The position numbers were made by a program, and so were the translations under genes. The notes below the pieces were generated by a model that searched no databases, had not been told where the DNA came from, and was given only the letters and a program-made list of their open reading frames with translations. Positions 1 to 5,792 of a stretch of DNA of 14,251 bases are shown in pieces. This DNA comes from an uncultured Spartobacteria bacterium (lineage in GTDB: Bacteria; Verrucomicrobiota; Verrucomicrobiia; Chthoniobacterales; Terrimicrobiaceae), in contig CAIWSO010000036.1 in NCBI GenBank assembly GCA_903915315.1, forward strand, positions 1-14,251, in the 5' to 3' direction. The number at the start of each line of letters is the position of its first letter. The stretch's first letter is position 1.

Positions 1-1332
1 GACTAGAAGTGGCAGGGCTTCCGTGACCAGAGCCTTTTGCTCCGCGGTGATTTTGTCGATATTCGCGGAAAGCGTCGTGAGTGCGGAGGCGTCTTTTTGC
101 GATTTGGAAAGCTTGTCGTCGAGGACCTTGGTGGCTTCGGTGAAGTAAAGAAACCACAGCAGTGGGATGAGAGCTACAAAAACGGCCGAAAGGACAAGCT
201 TGGGAGCCCGTCGACCCATGTCTTGGGCTCGGATGGTGCTGAGCGGGCGAAGGCTCATTTCGAGCGGGCAGTTCTTAAGCGAGCGGAGAGCGGATCCGAC
301 TAATTCACCTAGGCCTCCCGAGCAGATGCTGGTTGTTTGCGCGGCGGACTCCGGAGTTGCGATCAGGTTTTTGATCGGATTAAAAAAATCAACTGGGACT
401 TGGAGCTTTTCATTAAAAAACTCGATCGAATAAGGGAGTTCGACGCTGCCTCCACAAAGGTAGACTCGTAATGGAGAAGAGCCCCCTTGTGTGGTGCGGT
501 AGAAGTTGATGGAGCGCGCAATTTCCGCATGAAGGCGCGTCATGGTATTGCGGGTGACTTTGGCAAGCTTGGCTGCGGTGGGGTCCTCCGGTTCCGCGTA
601 AGCGCCCCCAAGGCCGATGCTTCCCTTTTCGACCTTCAATTTTTCAGCGAGGGTGATATCTTGATTGAACTCTTTGGAGATCGCGGTGCTGATGCTGTTT
701 CCCGCGATAGGAATACTGCGGCTGAACATTTTCTCCCCCTCACAGAAGATCAAGTTGGTCGTGCGAGACCCCATATCAATGAGGAGAGAACAACCACTTG
801 CTTCCGAGTAATTGTAACGAAAAGCGTTGTAGAGTGCCGATGTAGACACCTCTATATTCCAAGCGTTTAAGCCCCCGCGCGTGACGGAATCAGCCACTTC
901 CGAGAGCGAGTCGGCCTTAATCGCGACAAGGGAAACATCCCACATATTATCGCGGCTTGGCCCCATGATTTGATAATCCCAAATCACATCATCAATCGGG
1001 AAGGGAACATTCTGCTGTGCCTCAAAGGCAATGATCGAGGTCACATCCTCTGGAGTTGTTCCAGGAAGTTTAACGAAGCGTGAAAAAACAGACTGGGAAG
1101 GGAGCGTCACGTGGACGCGTGTGCCGGCTTTGACATTTAAAGCGTCGCGCAATTCCTTGACCACCGTTTCGATTTGCATCGGGCGAGTGGCATCCGCAGC
1201 AGGGTCAACGATGAGTTCGGACTTGCGGAAGTCAACCAGCTTCAGCCCCCCGGTTGGTAATGCTTGAAACTCCGCCAAACTGACGGTTTGCATTCCCAAG
1301 TTGAGAGCAAAAATACTGTCCCTTCGAGCCAT
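1..1332 (-). CDS. pilM: PilM-type pilus assembly protein, probable PilM-PilN fusion (3' end cut by window edge)
   Basis: Actin-like cytoplasmic protein of the type IV pilus inner-membrane platform. Translating the minus strand from the ATG at 1332 gives 444 codons with no stop up to base 1, so the C-terminus lies outside the window. Residues 1-350 read as PilM: an N-terminal phosphate-loop-like strand (FALNLGMQTV), a second phosphate motif from D186 (DMGSRTTNL), the typical PIAGNSIS segment after it, and a CGG-containing adenosine-side loop near residue 300. After the fold, residues 359-363 (MSLRP) sit where the INLLP motif of PilN would be, followed by one hydrophobic segment (about 378-397) and a Lys/Ala/Leu-rich, coiled-coil-like stretch to the edge. 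Known PilM proteins lack a membrane segment, so I infer a PilM-PilN fusion. The start lies 14 bases after the upstream gene; there is no Shine-Dalgarno. Confidence 0.85.
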   Translation of the reverse strand, partial: MARRDSIFALNLGMQTVSLAEFQALPTGGLKLVDFRKSELIVDPAADATRPMQIETVVKELRDALNVKAGTRVHVTLPSQSVFSRFVKLPGTTPEDVTSIIAFEAQQNVPFPIDDVIWDYQIMGPSRDNMWDVSLVAIKADSLSEVADSVTRGGLNAWNIEVSTSALYNAFRYNYSEASGCSLLIDMGSRTTNLIFCEGEKMFSRSIPIAGNSISTAISKEFNQDITLAEKLKVEKGSIGLGGAYAEPEDPTAAKLAKVTRNTMTRLHAEIARSINFYRTTQGGSSPLRVYLCGGSVELPYSIEFFNEKLQVPVDFFNPIKNLIATPESAAQTTSICSGGLGELVGSALRSLKNCPLEMSLRPLSTIRAQDMGRRAPKLVLSAVFVALIPLLWFLYFTEATKVLDDKLSKSQKDASALTTLSANIDKITAEQKALVTEALPLLV

Positions 1333-1346
1333 ATTCAGACAAAAAA

Positions 1347-1991
1347 CTAGTTGCCGCTTTTCGTCTTGGCGGGAAGATAATAATCCCACGAGAGGGCGGA
1401 AAAGGGCGTTCTATCTTTCGATAAAACACGGTCTGGGACCAGCGAGACAGATTCCAACTGAGTCTGGTTATCCCACCAACCGGGCTTTCCTTTCATCGTA
1501 TATTGATCAGCGACGCCCGTGTCATCCGAGATCGAAACGCCGATATCAATGATGGCTTGTTGAGTGGTTGTGGGCGGTTTGCCATCAAAGAAAAAAGCGA
1601 GGGTCTGGGGTGTCAAAAAGGCAGCTGCGTGGAGGCCTTTTTCCATCGGCGCCTCGTTTTGAGTGATGGTTCCTGTAAGCAAGGTCGGCTTGCCTTCCTT
1701 GGTTGAGGATTTGTTATTGAGGAGAATATAGTAATTAAAGGTGAGATCACCCGAAAATTTGGGTGCATCGGGCTTAGTGTCGTGGCGATCAAAAGTCACA
1801 TCGATTTCCAGCCATTGACCGGCTTTACCAGCAGATCTCTTCGAAGGGCCACCAGGAATCTGGGGGGAGTCCACCAGCTCCGCCTCGACTTTTTTGATCG
1901 AATAATTTTTACCCGGGTTCGCTTGCAGCGGAAGATGCAAAGCAAACAAAAGAGAGCATAATAACATCAGAACGGGGGTGGTTTTTTTCAT
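1347..1991 (-). CDS. Secreted pilus-locus protein, Amuc_1102-like by position and type
   Basis: A 214-residue exported protein. Residues 1-24 are a clear signal peptide (MKKTTPVLMLLCSLLFALHLPLQA, cut before NPGKN). The mature part has no cysteine and alternates polar and aromatic residues as expected for a beta-rich domain (for example FNYYILLNN, QTLAFFFDG, FSALSWDYYLP). It ends 14 bases before the PilM-type gene and is surely cotranscribed with it. In Akkermansia muciniphila a small secreted protein (Amuc_1102) adjoins the PilM homologue (Amuc_1101) in the pilus locus; position, size and export match, but I could not align the sequences. The molecular role is unknown; periplasmic or outer-membrane pilus assembly is the likely setting. 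The ATG at 1991 gives the intact signal peptide; no ribosome binding site is visible. Confidence 0.7.
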   Translation of the reverse strand: MKKTTPVLMLLCSLLFALHLPLQANPGKNYSIKKVEAELVDSPQIPGGPSKRSAGKAGQWLEIDVTFDRHDTKPDAPKFSGDLTFNYYILLNNKSSTKEGKPTLLTGTITQNEAPMEKGLHAAAFLTPQTLAFFFDGKPPTTTQQAIIDIGVSISDDTGVADQYTMKGKPGWWDNQTQLESVSLVPDRVLSKDRTPFSALSWDYYLPAKTKSGN

Positions 1992-2052
1992 GTTTTATGA
2001 GAAGTGCTTGTCAGATTGAATGAGCACCGCGTGAAGGTGCGTGATAGAGCGG

Positions 2053-3003
2053 TTATACCTTATCTCGGAAAAATTCAATAGTTTCCCGAATGCCTTTGTC
2101 GAAGTCCACTTTCGGCTCCCAACCCAGCACCTTACGTGCGCGGGTGATATCAGGTTGCCGGACTTTGGGGTCATCGACAGGAAGCGGTTTGTGCTCGATC
2201 TGGGACTTTGTGCCTGTGATGCGGCGAATTTCCTCACCGAACTCACGGATGGTCATTTCGCGCGGGTTGCCGATATTCACGGGTTCGTGAAAATCACTCA
2301 TCATGAGGCGGAATATGCCGTCGATGAGATCGGACACAAAGCAAAAGCTGCGCGTCTGCGTGCCATCACCAAAGATCGTCATGGGCTCGCCTGTGAGGGC
2401 TTGGCCGATGAAAGCCGGCACAACACGTCCATCATTGAGGCGCATCCGCGGTCCGTAGGTATTAAAAATACGAACGATGTGGGTGTTCATCTGATGGAAG
2501 CGATGGTAGGCCATCGTGATGGCTTCCGCGAAGCGCTTCGCCTCATCGTACACACCGCGTGGTCCGATGGGATTTACGTTGCCCCAGTAGTCTTCGGTCT
2601 GCGGGTGGATGAGTGGATCGCCGTAGCACTCCGAGGTGGAGGCCAGAAGAAAAGCGGCGCCCTTTTCCCGAGCTAGGCCGAGGGCATTGTGAGTGCCTAG
2701 CGAGCCGACCTTGAGTGTTGGGATCGGAATCTTCAGATAATCGATCGGGCTGGCCGGACTTGCAAAATGCCAAACATAATCCACTTTGCCCGGAACAAAG
2801 ATGTATTCCGTGACATCGTGGCGGATGAATTTGAAGTCCGGGTTCCCCGCGAGATGCTCGATATTGGCGACATTCCCAGTGATGAGATTATCGATGGCGA
2901 TGACGCGATGTCCCTCTTTGAGCAAGCGGTCGCTCAGGTGGGAGCCGAGAAATCCAGACCCACCGGTAATGACGCTTGTTGGTTTAAGGGATGGCGCGTC
3001 CAT
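2053..3003 (-). CDS. uxs: UDP-glucuronate decarboxylase (UDP-xylose synthase), extended SDR
   Basis: Converts UDP-glucuronate to UDP-xylose with tightly bound NAD+, feeding sugar-nucleotide and surface glycan synthesis in the cytoplasm. The 316-residue length is normal for bacterial UXS. Motifs: NAD-binding GGSGFLG (residues 14-20), the acidic end of beta-2 at DNL (38-40), STSECYGDP (122-130), the catalytic YxxxK (Y152, K156) within PRGVYDEAKR, NTYGPRM (181-187), and GDGTQTRSFCFVSDLI (212-227). These favour UXS over UDP-glucose epimerase or dTDP-glucose dehydratase. It starts 11 bases after the ilvC stop, so it probably shares the ilv transcript although the pathways are unrelated. Its own gene set (UDP-glucose dehydrogenase, glycosyltransferases) is not in the window. 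A UXS-like enzyme with another UDP-sugar substrate remains possible. Confidence 0.9.
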   Translation of the reverse strand: MDAPSLKPTSVITGGSGFLGSHLSDRLLKEGHRVIAIDNLITGNVANIEHLAGNPDFKFIRHDVTEYIFVPGKVDYVWHFASPASPIDYLKIPIPTLKVGSLGTHNALGLAREKGAAFLLASTSECYGDPLIHPQTEDYWGNVNPIGPRGVYDEAKRFAEAITMAYHRFHQMNTHIVRIFNTYGPRMRLNDGRVVPAFIGQALTGEPMTIFGDGTQTRSFCFVSDLIDGIFRLMMSDFHEPVNIGNPREMTIREFGEEIRRITGTKSQIEHKPLPVDDPKVRQPDITRARKVLGWEPKVDFDKGIRETIEFFRDKV

Positions 3004-3014
3004 AATGAAGAGGC

Positions 3015-4046
3015 CTAGGAATTATAGGCGGCTTGAGCGCCCTTCAAATTCTTTTTTTGAATCCATGGCATCAAGGAGCGGAGGCGCTCGCCGGTTTTTT
3101 CGATCGGGTGCTTCTCACCGTCCTTGAGGAGGGAGTTGTAGCGCTTGTAACCGCCTTGGAATTCTTTGATCCAATCTTTCGCGAATTTGCCGGACTGGAT
3201 GTCTTTGAGAGCCACTTTCATGCGTTTTTTGACTGAGGCGTCGATGATTTTTGGTCCCACGCTCACATCTCCCCACTTGGCTGTTTCGCTGATCGAGAAG
3301 CGCATGCCGGCGATACCGGACTCGTTCATGAGATCGACGATCAATTTGAGCTCGTGGAGGCATTCGAAGTAAGCCATCTCGGGAGAATAGCCGGCCTCGA
3401 TGAGTGTTTCGAATCCCGCTTGAACAAGCGCGGAGCAACCGCCGCAGAGAACTGTCTGCTCACCGAAGAGGTCGGTCTCGGTTTCTTCCTTGAAGCTGGT
3501 TTCCAAGACGCCGCCGCGTGTTCCGCCGATGCCCTTGGCCCAAGCGAGAGCGATCTTTTTCGCATCTTTGCCGGGATTTTGATAGACGGCAATGAGGGTT
3601 GGAACGCCTTTGCCTTCGGTGTATTGGCGGCGAACGATGTGGCCTGGGCCCTTAGGGGCGACCATGATGACGTTCACTTCGGCTGGCGGAACGATCGTCT
3701 TGTAATGAATGCTGAAGCCGTGCGAGAAGACGATGGTTTTTCCCTTTTTGAGATTGGGAGCGATATCCTTCGCATACGCGGCGGGTTGCTTGGTGTCAGG
3801 AATGGCAACCATGATGACGTCGCCACGGCGAACGGCTTCATCCGTATCGAACACCTTGAAGCCTTGCTTCTCGGCGACGGCGCGGCTTTTCGATTTGGCA
3901 TAGAGACCGATGATGACGTTGACGCCACTTTCCTTGAGATTCAGGGCGTGGGCGTGGCCTTGAGATCCGAATCCCAGAACGGCTACGGTTTTCCCCTTGA
4001 GAACTTTCAGGTCGGCGTCTTTATCGGTATAGATTTTGGCGGGCAT
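3015..4046 (-). CDS. ilvC: Ketol-acid reductoisomerase (acetohydroxyacid isomeroreductase), class I
   Basis: Second common step of valine and isoleucine synthesis: Mg2+-dependent alkyl migration and reduction of acetolactate or acetohydroxybutyrate; the valine branch also feeds pantothenate. The 343 residues match the short class I enzyme. The nucleotide fold carries GFGSQGHAHALNL (25-37), followed by the cofactor loop GLYAKSKSRA (47-56), where SKS suggests NADPH preference. The usual Arg after GL in that loop is Tyr49 here. Metal and substrate residues are present: K132 in PKGPGH, D192 and E196 in DLFGEQ, E228 and E232 in FECLHEL, and SISET at 251-255. The C-terminal RLRSLMPWI is typical. 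It lies 38 bases after ilvN. The start is fixed by the family N-terminus (MPAKIYTDKDAD). The leader has no Shine-Dalgarno and is CA-rich. Confidence 0.97.
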   Translation of the reverse strand: MPAKIYTDKDADLKVLKGKTVAVLGFGSQGHAHALNLKESGVNVIIGLYAKSKSRAVAEKQGFKVFDTDEAVRRGDVIMVAIPDTKQPAAYAKDIAPNLKKGKTIVFSHGFSIHYKTIVPPAEVNVIMVAPKGPGHIVRRQYTEGKGVPTLIAVYQNPGKDAKKIALAWAKGIGGTRGGVLETSFKEETETDLFGEQTVLCGGCSALVQAGFETLIEAGYSPEMAYFECLHELKLIVDLMNESGIAGMRFSISETAKWGDVSVGPKIIDASVKKRMKVALKDIQSGKFAKDWIKEFQGGYKRYNSLLKDGEKHPIEKTGERLRSLMPWIQKKNLKGAQAAYNS

Positions 4047-4084
4047 GGGTTTTGGTGTGTTGTTTGTGTTGTGTTGGTTGATTT
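4047..4084 (-). promoter_or_regulatory. CA-rich, G-free leader between ilvN and ilvC
   Basis: The 38 bases between the ilvN stop and the ilvC ATG contain, in the mRNA sense, no G and only one T; the rest is A and C, with repeated ACA/CAA units such as CACAACACAAACAACACACC. Such a stretch cannot fold and holds no ribosome binding site. Known roles of CA-rich leaders include enhancing translation by keeping the start open and serving as pairing sites for small RNAs. The composition is plain in the sequence; any regulatory role is inference. Confidence 0.55.
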
Positions 4085-4561
4085 TTACTCGACGCGGGCG
4101 AGGGCGACTTTGCCGGTGCGGGTGACATCTTCGATGCCAAAGGTATCCATGAGGCTGAGAAATTTGCTGATCTTTGTCTCCGTGCCGGTAATTTCAATCG
4201 CGAGTTTGTTCGGTTGAACATCGATGATCTTCGCGCGGAAGATGTCGCAGATTTGCATGACCTCGGCGCGGGTTTTGGAATTCGCACTCACGCGGAGCAG
4301 GACCAACTCGCGATCCACATACTCTTCATCCCGGAAGTCTTGAACCTCGATCACGTCGACCAGCTTCTCGAGCTGCTTGGTGACTTGCTCTAGAACCTTA
4401 TCATCGCCGCGCGTGACGATCGTCATCCGCGATGCGGAGGGATCCAGCGTTGGGCCGACATTAAGGGTGTCGATGTTGAATCCGCGACCGCTGAACATGC
4501 CCGCAATGCGGGTCAGCACGCCGAATTTATTTTCCACTAGGATCGAGATGGTGTGACGCAT
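4085..4561 (-). CDS. ilvN: Acetolactate synthase small (regulatory) subunit
   Basis: Regulatory subunit that activates the catalytic subunit IlvB and confers valine feedback inhibition on the first common step of branched-chain amino acid synthesis. From the ATG at 4561 it is 158 residues, the normal length. An N-terminal ACT domain (about 1-75) begins MRHTISILVENKFGVLTRIAGMFSGRGFNI with the conserved effector-site glycines and Asn29; a C-terminal ALS small-subunit domain (about 84-157) contains KTRAEVMQICDIFRAKIIDV. The frame is open upstream to 4609, but those 16 extra residues do not resemble the family and the longer start would overlap a candidate promoter. The catalytic ilvB is not adjacent, unlike the common ilvB-ilvN-ilvC order. 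It is followed by ilvC after 38 bases. No Shine-Dalgarno is present; the mRNA has CCTCC there instead. Confidence 0.95.
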   Translation of the reverse strand: MRHTISILVENKFGVLTRIAGMFSGRGFNIDTLNVGPTLDPSASRMTIVTRGDDKVLEQVTKQLEKLVDVIEVQDFRDEEYVDRELVLLRVSANSKTRAEVMQICDIFRAKIIDVQPNKLAIEITGTETKISKFLSLMDTFGIEDVTRTGKVALARVE

Positions 4562-4580
4562 GAAATCAAAAAGGAGGCCG

Positions 4581-4609
4581 ATACTGCCTTGCGTCCCACG
4601 TGACGTCAA
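4581..4609 (-). promoter_or_regulatory. Candidate proximal ilvN promoter
   Basis: On the minus strand TTGACG (4604-4609) is followed after 17 bases by CAGTAT (4581-4586), a fair -35 with a weak -10. Initiation would give a leader of roughly a dozen bases before the ilvN ATG. The -35 overlaps the palindrome TGACGTCA (4601-4608) and the adjoining CACGTG, which could be a binding site. Assignment rests on consensus matching only. Confidence 0.35.
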
Positions 4610-4627
4610 TCCGCAATCTCTGTCTTC

Positions 4628-4656
4628 CTTAAAAAACGCAAAAAGAGAAGCGTCAA
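4628..4656 (-). promoter_or_regulatory. Candidate distal ilvN promoter
   Basis: On the minus strand TTGACG (4651-4656) is separated by exactly 17 bases from TTTAAG (4628-4633), a 4 of 6 match to the -10 consensus, giving a leader of about 60 bases. The heptamer TTGACGC also occurs upstream of the histone-like gene and of the histidine kinase gene with the same spacing, which strengthens it as a -35 of the main sigma factor here. Confidence 0.45.
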
Positions 4657-4750
4657 TACTGGGATGAAAAGCGGGATCTGACTTGCCGGAGAGCCTTTAT
4701 TCGCAGCCCTACACGAAGGAAATGGCAGCTGCGAAAAAAAGGGAATGGGT

Positions 4751-4787
4751 AAAAAAAATTGAAGGAAGTCTTGCGACTTCCTTCAAT
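4751..4787 (-). terminator. Intrinsic terminator of the histone-like gene
   Basis: Reading the minus strand, a perfect 13-base stem ATTGAAGGAAGTC / GACTTCCTTCAAT closes a GCAA loop (a stable GNRA tetraloop) and is followed at once by eight T (4751-4758). It lies 37 bases past the stop of the histone-like gene and insulates it from ilvN downstream on the same strand. Confidence 0.92.
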
Positions 4788-4824
4788 CTGATCCTGCGAC
4801 GTTGTCGTGAGACAGCGGCGAGGT

Positions 4825-5064
4825 TTATTTCTTTTTAGCAACGGCTTTTTTAGCGGCTGGCTTCTTGGCTGGAGCTGCTTTTTTAGCGGCTGGCTTCTTA
4901 GCTGGAGCTGCTTTTTTGGCTGGAGCTGCTTTCTTAGCGGCTGGCTTTTTGGCTGGAGCTGCTTTTTTAGCGGCAACGGTTTTCTTAGCGGCTGGCTTCT
5001 TGGCTACGGCGGCCTTCTTTGCTGGTGCCGCTTTCTTTGCTGCAGGTTTCTTTGCTACTGGCAT
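4825..5064 (-). CDS. Histone H1-like Lys/Ala/Pro-rich DNA-binding protein
   Basis: A 79-residue, very basic protein made of only six amino acids (Met, Pro, Val, Ala, Lys, Thr), built from AAPAKKPAAKK-type units that resemble the tails of eukaryotic histone H1, chlamydial Hc1/Hc2 and bacterial AlgP/PhaF-like proteins. It has no folded domain, signal peptide or membrane segment; Lys-rich repeats of this kind bind DNA without sequence specificity and compact the nucleoid or bridge it to other structures. It is a single-gene unit with its own promoter, DnaA-like boxes, ribosome binding site and terminator, suggesting tight and abundant expression. The ATG at 5064 follows a G-rich ribosome binding site by seven bases. 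The opposite strand is also open and would encode a hydrophobic Ala/Phe repeat; this is a by-product of the codon pattern. Function is inferred from composition only. Confidence 0.88.
   Translation of the reverse strand: MPVAKKPAAKKAAPAKKAAVAKKPAAKKTVAAKKAAPAKKPAAKKAAPAKKAAPAKKPAAKKAAPAKKPAAKKAVAKKK
4845..4961. repeat. 33-base tandem coding repeats in the histone-like gene
   Basis: Near-identical 33-base units occupy 4845-4877, 4878-4910 and 4929-4961, with a shortened 18-base unit at 4911-4928. Each ends GGCTGGAGCTG on the plus strand and encodes an 11-residue AAPAKKPAAKK-like block. Units differ by only a few bases, so copy number probably varies between strains by slippage or recombination. 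Confidence 0.85.
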
Positions 5065-5071
5065 TTAATAT

Positions 5072-5077
5072 CCCCCC
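5072..5077 (-). promoter_or_regulatory. G-rich ribosome binding site of the histone-like gene
   Basis: AAAGGGGGG in the minus-strand mRNA, seven bases before the ATG at 5064, is the only well-placed Shine-Dalgarno-like sequence I see in the window. It settles the start and suggests high translation. Confidence 0.6.
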
Positions 5078-5105
5078 TTTCTCTCCGCATTCGCGGGAAA
5101 GTGTT

Positions 5106-5146
5106 TGTGAAAATGTTGTGAATAACTCACTGCGCAATGTGAATAA
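5106..5146 (-). promoter_or_regulatory. DnaA-box-like repeats over the histone-like gene promoter
   Basis: The minus strand carries TTATTCACA twice, at 5138-5146 and 5117-5125, each a perfect match to the DnaA box TTATNCACA, in the same orientation and 21 bases apart (two helical turns). A third relative, ATTTTCACA at 5106-5114, is 11 bases further. The first covers the proposed -10 and the others lie in the leader, a layout suited to repression. An alternative is an operator of another regulator: GTGA-N5-TCAC forms a dyad around the middle box. There is no dnaA or other origin gene nearby, so an oriC is unlikely. Confidence 0.5.
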
Positions 5147-5168
5147 GTGTGCGGCGCATTGGCGTCAA
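5140..5168 (-). promoter_or_regulatory. Candidate promoter of the histone-like gene
   Basis: TTGACG (5163-5168) is followed after 17 bases by TATTCA (5140-5145) on the minus strand. Immediately upstream, an A8 run (5179-5186, plus strand) and further A/T tracts to about 5210 resemble an UP element. The start point would fall near 5133, leaving a leader of nearly 70 bases. Confidence 0.5.
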
Positions 5169-5249
5169 TATCATTTTGAAAAAAAATCATAGGTTCGGAG
5201 ATTTTTTATTCTTTGAGGGGGATTGAATTAAACGGAGGGCAGCAGAGGG

Positions 5250-5792
5250 TTAGGAGCAGCGCAAGATTTTAAGCGCCTCGGCGGCGATATCTGACGTATT
5301 CCACAATCGGCCAACGCCTTCATAGCCGCATGCCAGCAACCCTTCTTCCGGACCTAAAAAAGTGGCTCCGCGATCCTTGAGGCGAGCGACATTTTCTTGT
5401 GTGGCCGCATGGAGCCACATTTTACCATTCATCGCAGGAGCGATCAGTAGCGGACATGTGACGGCAAGAGCAATGGATGTAAGCGCATCATCAGCGATGC
5501 CGCACGCCAGCTTGGCCAGCGTGTTAGCGGTTGCCGGGGCGATCACAAGAAGGTCGGCGGAATCGGCCAAGGCGATGTGGCCGGGATGCCAGGATTCTTT
5601 TTCATCAAAAATACCAGTGGTGACCGGGTTGCGCGAAAGCGTTTGAAAAGTGAGAGGGGAAACAAATTCGGTGGCATGGCGGGTCATGACGACTTGGACG
5701 TTGAGGCCGCTCTGGGTGAGGCTGCTCGTAAGGTCTGCGGCTTTGTAGCAAGCAATGGAGCCGGACACGCCCAAGATGATATTTTTTTTCAT
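5250..5792 (-). CDS. coaC: Phosphopantothenoylcysteine decarboxylase (CoaC, stand-alone)
   Basis: FMN-dependent decarboxylation of 4'-phosphopantothenoylcysteine to 4'-phosphopantetheine, the third step from pantothenate to CoA. The 180 residues cover only the flavoprotein half of the usual bacterial CoaBC (Dfp). Motifs: GVSGSIACYKAAD (8-20), catalytic His72 in HPGHIALA, the FMN-side APATANT (85-91), PAMN with Asn122 (119-122), and the substrate clamp ACGYEGVGRL with Cys155 (154-163). It stops right after the flavoprotein domain, and no CoaB synthetase follows, so CoaB must be encoded elsewhere. The ATG overlaps the gmk stop (ATGA), indicating translational coupling at the end of a six-gene operon. 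A different HFCD flavoprotein is possible but less likely given coaX in the same operon. Confidence 0.92.
   Translation of the reverse strand: MKKNIILGVSGSIACYKAADLTSSLTQSGLNVQVVMTRHATEFVSPLTFQTLSRNPVTTGIFDEKESWHPGHIALADSADLLVIAPATANTLAKLACGIADDALTSIALAVTCPLLIAPAMNGKMWLHAATQENVARLKDRGATFLGPEEGLLACGYEGVGRLWNTSDIAAEALKILRCS

Noticed and set aside
487..870. Several plus-strand frames across 37-1267
   Set aside because: They are antisense to the uninterrupted PilM-type frame, whose motifs are clear; the plus-strand products resemble nothing.
1998..2043. Small hairpin GCACC/GGTGC between uxs and the secreted pilus-locus gene
   Set aside because: Five-base stem with no T run on the minus strand; too weak to call a terminator.
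3354..4217. Long plus-strand frame of 287 codons opposite ilvC
   Set aside because: It lies antisense to a fully conserved ilvC, crosses into ilvN, and its translation has no recognisable domain; it is a codon-bias shadow.
4845..4961. Regular 33-base repeats considered as a CRISPR array
   Set aside because: The units are contiguous without unique spacers and encode an in-frame peptide repeat.
4807..5121. Hydrophobic Ala/Phe/Gly and Trp/Cys repeat frames opposite the histone-like gene
   Set aside because: They arise from reading the Lys/Ala repeat backwards; the minus strand has the promoter, ribosome binding site and terminator.
5106..5210. DnaA boxes plus an A/T-rich tract considered as a replication origin
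   Set aside because: Only two perfect boxes, no dnaA, dnaN, gidA or similar neighbour, and the A/T tract is better placed as a promoter UP element.
5250..5792. coaC considered as a truncated coaBC pseudogene
   Set aside because: The flavoprotein domain is complete, ends cleanly at its usual boundary, and no remnant of CoaB follows the stop.
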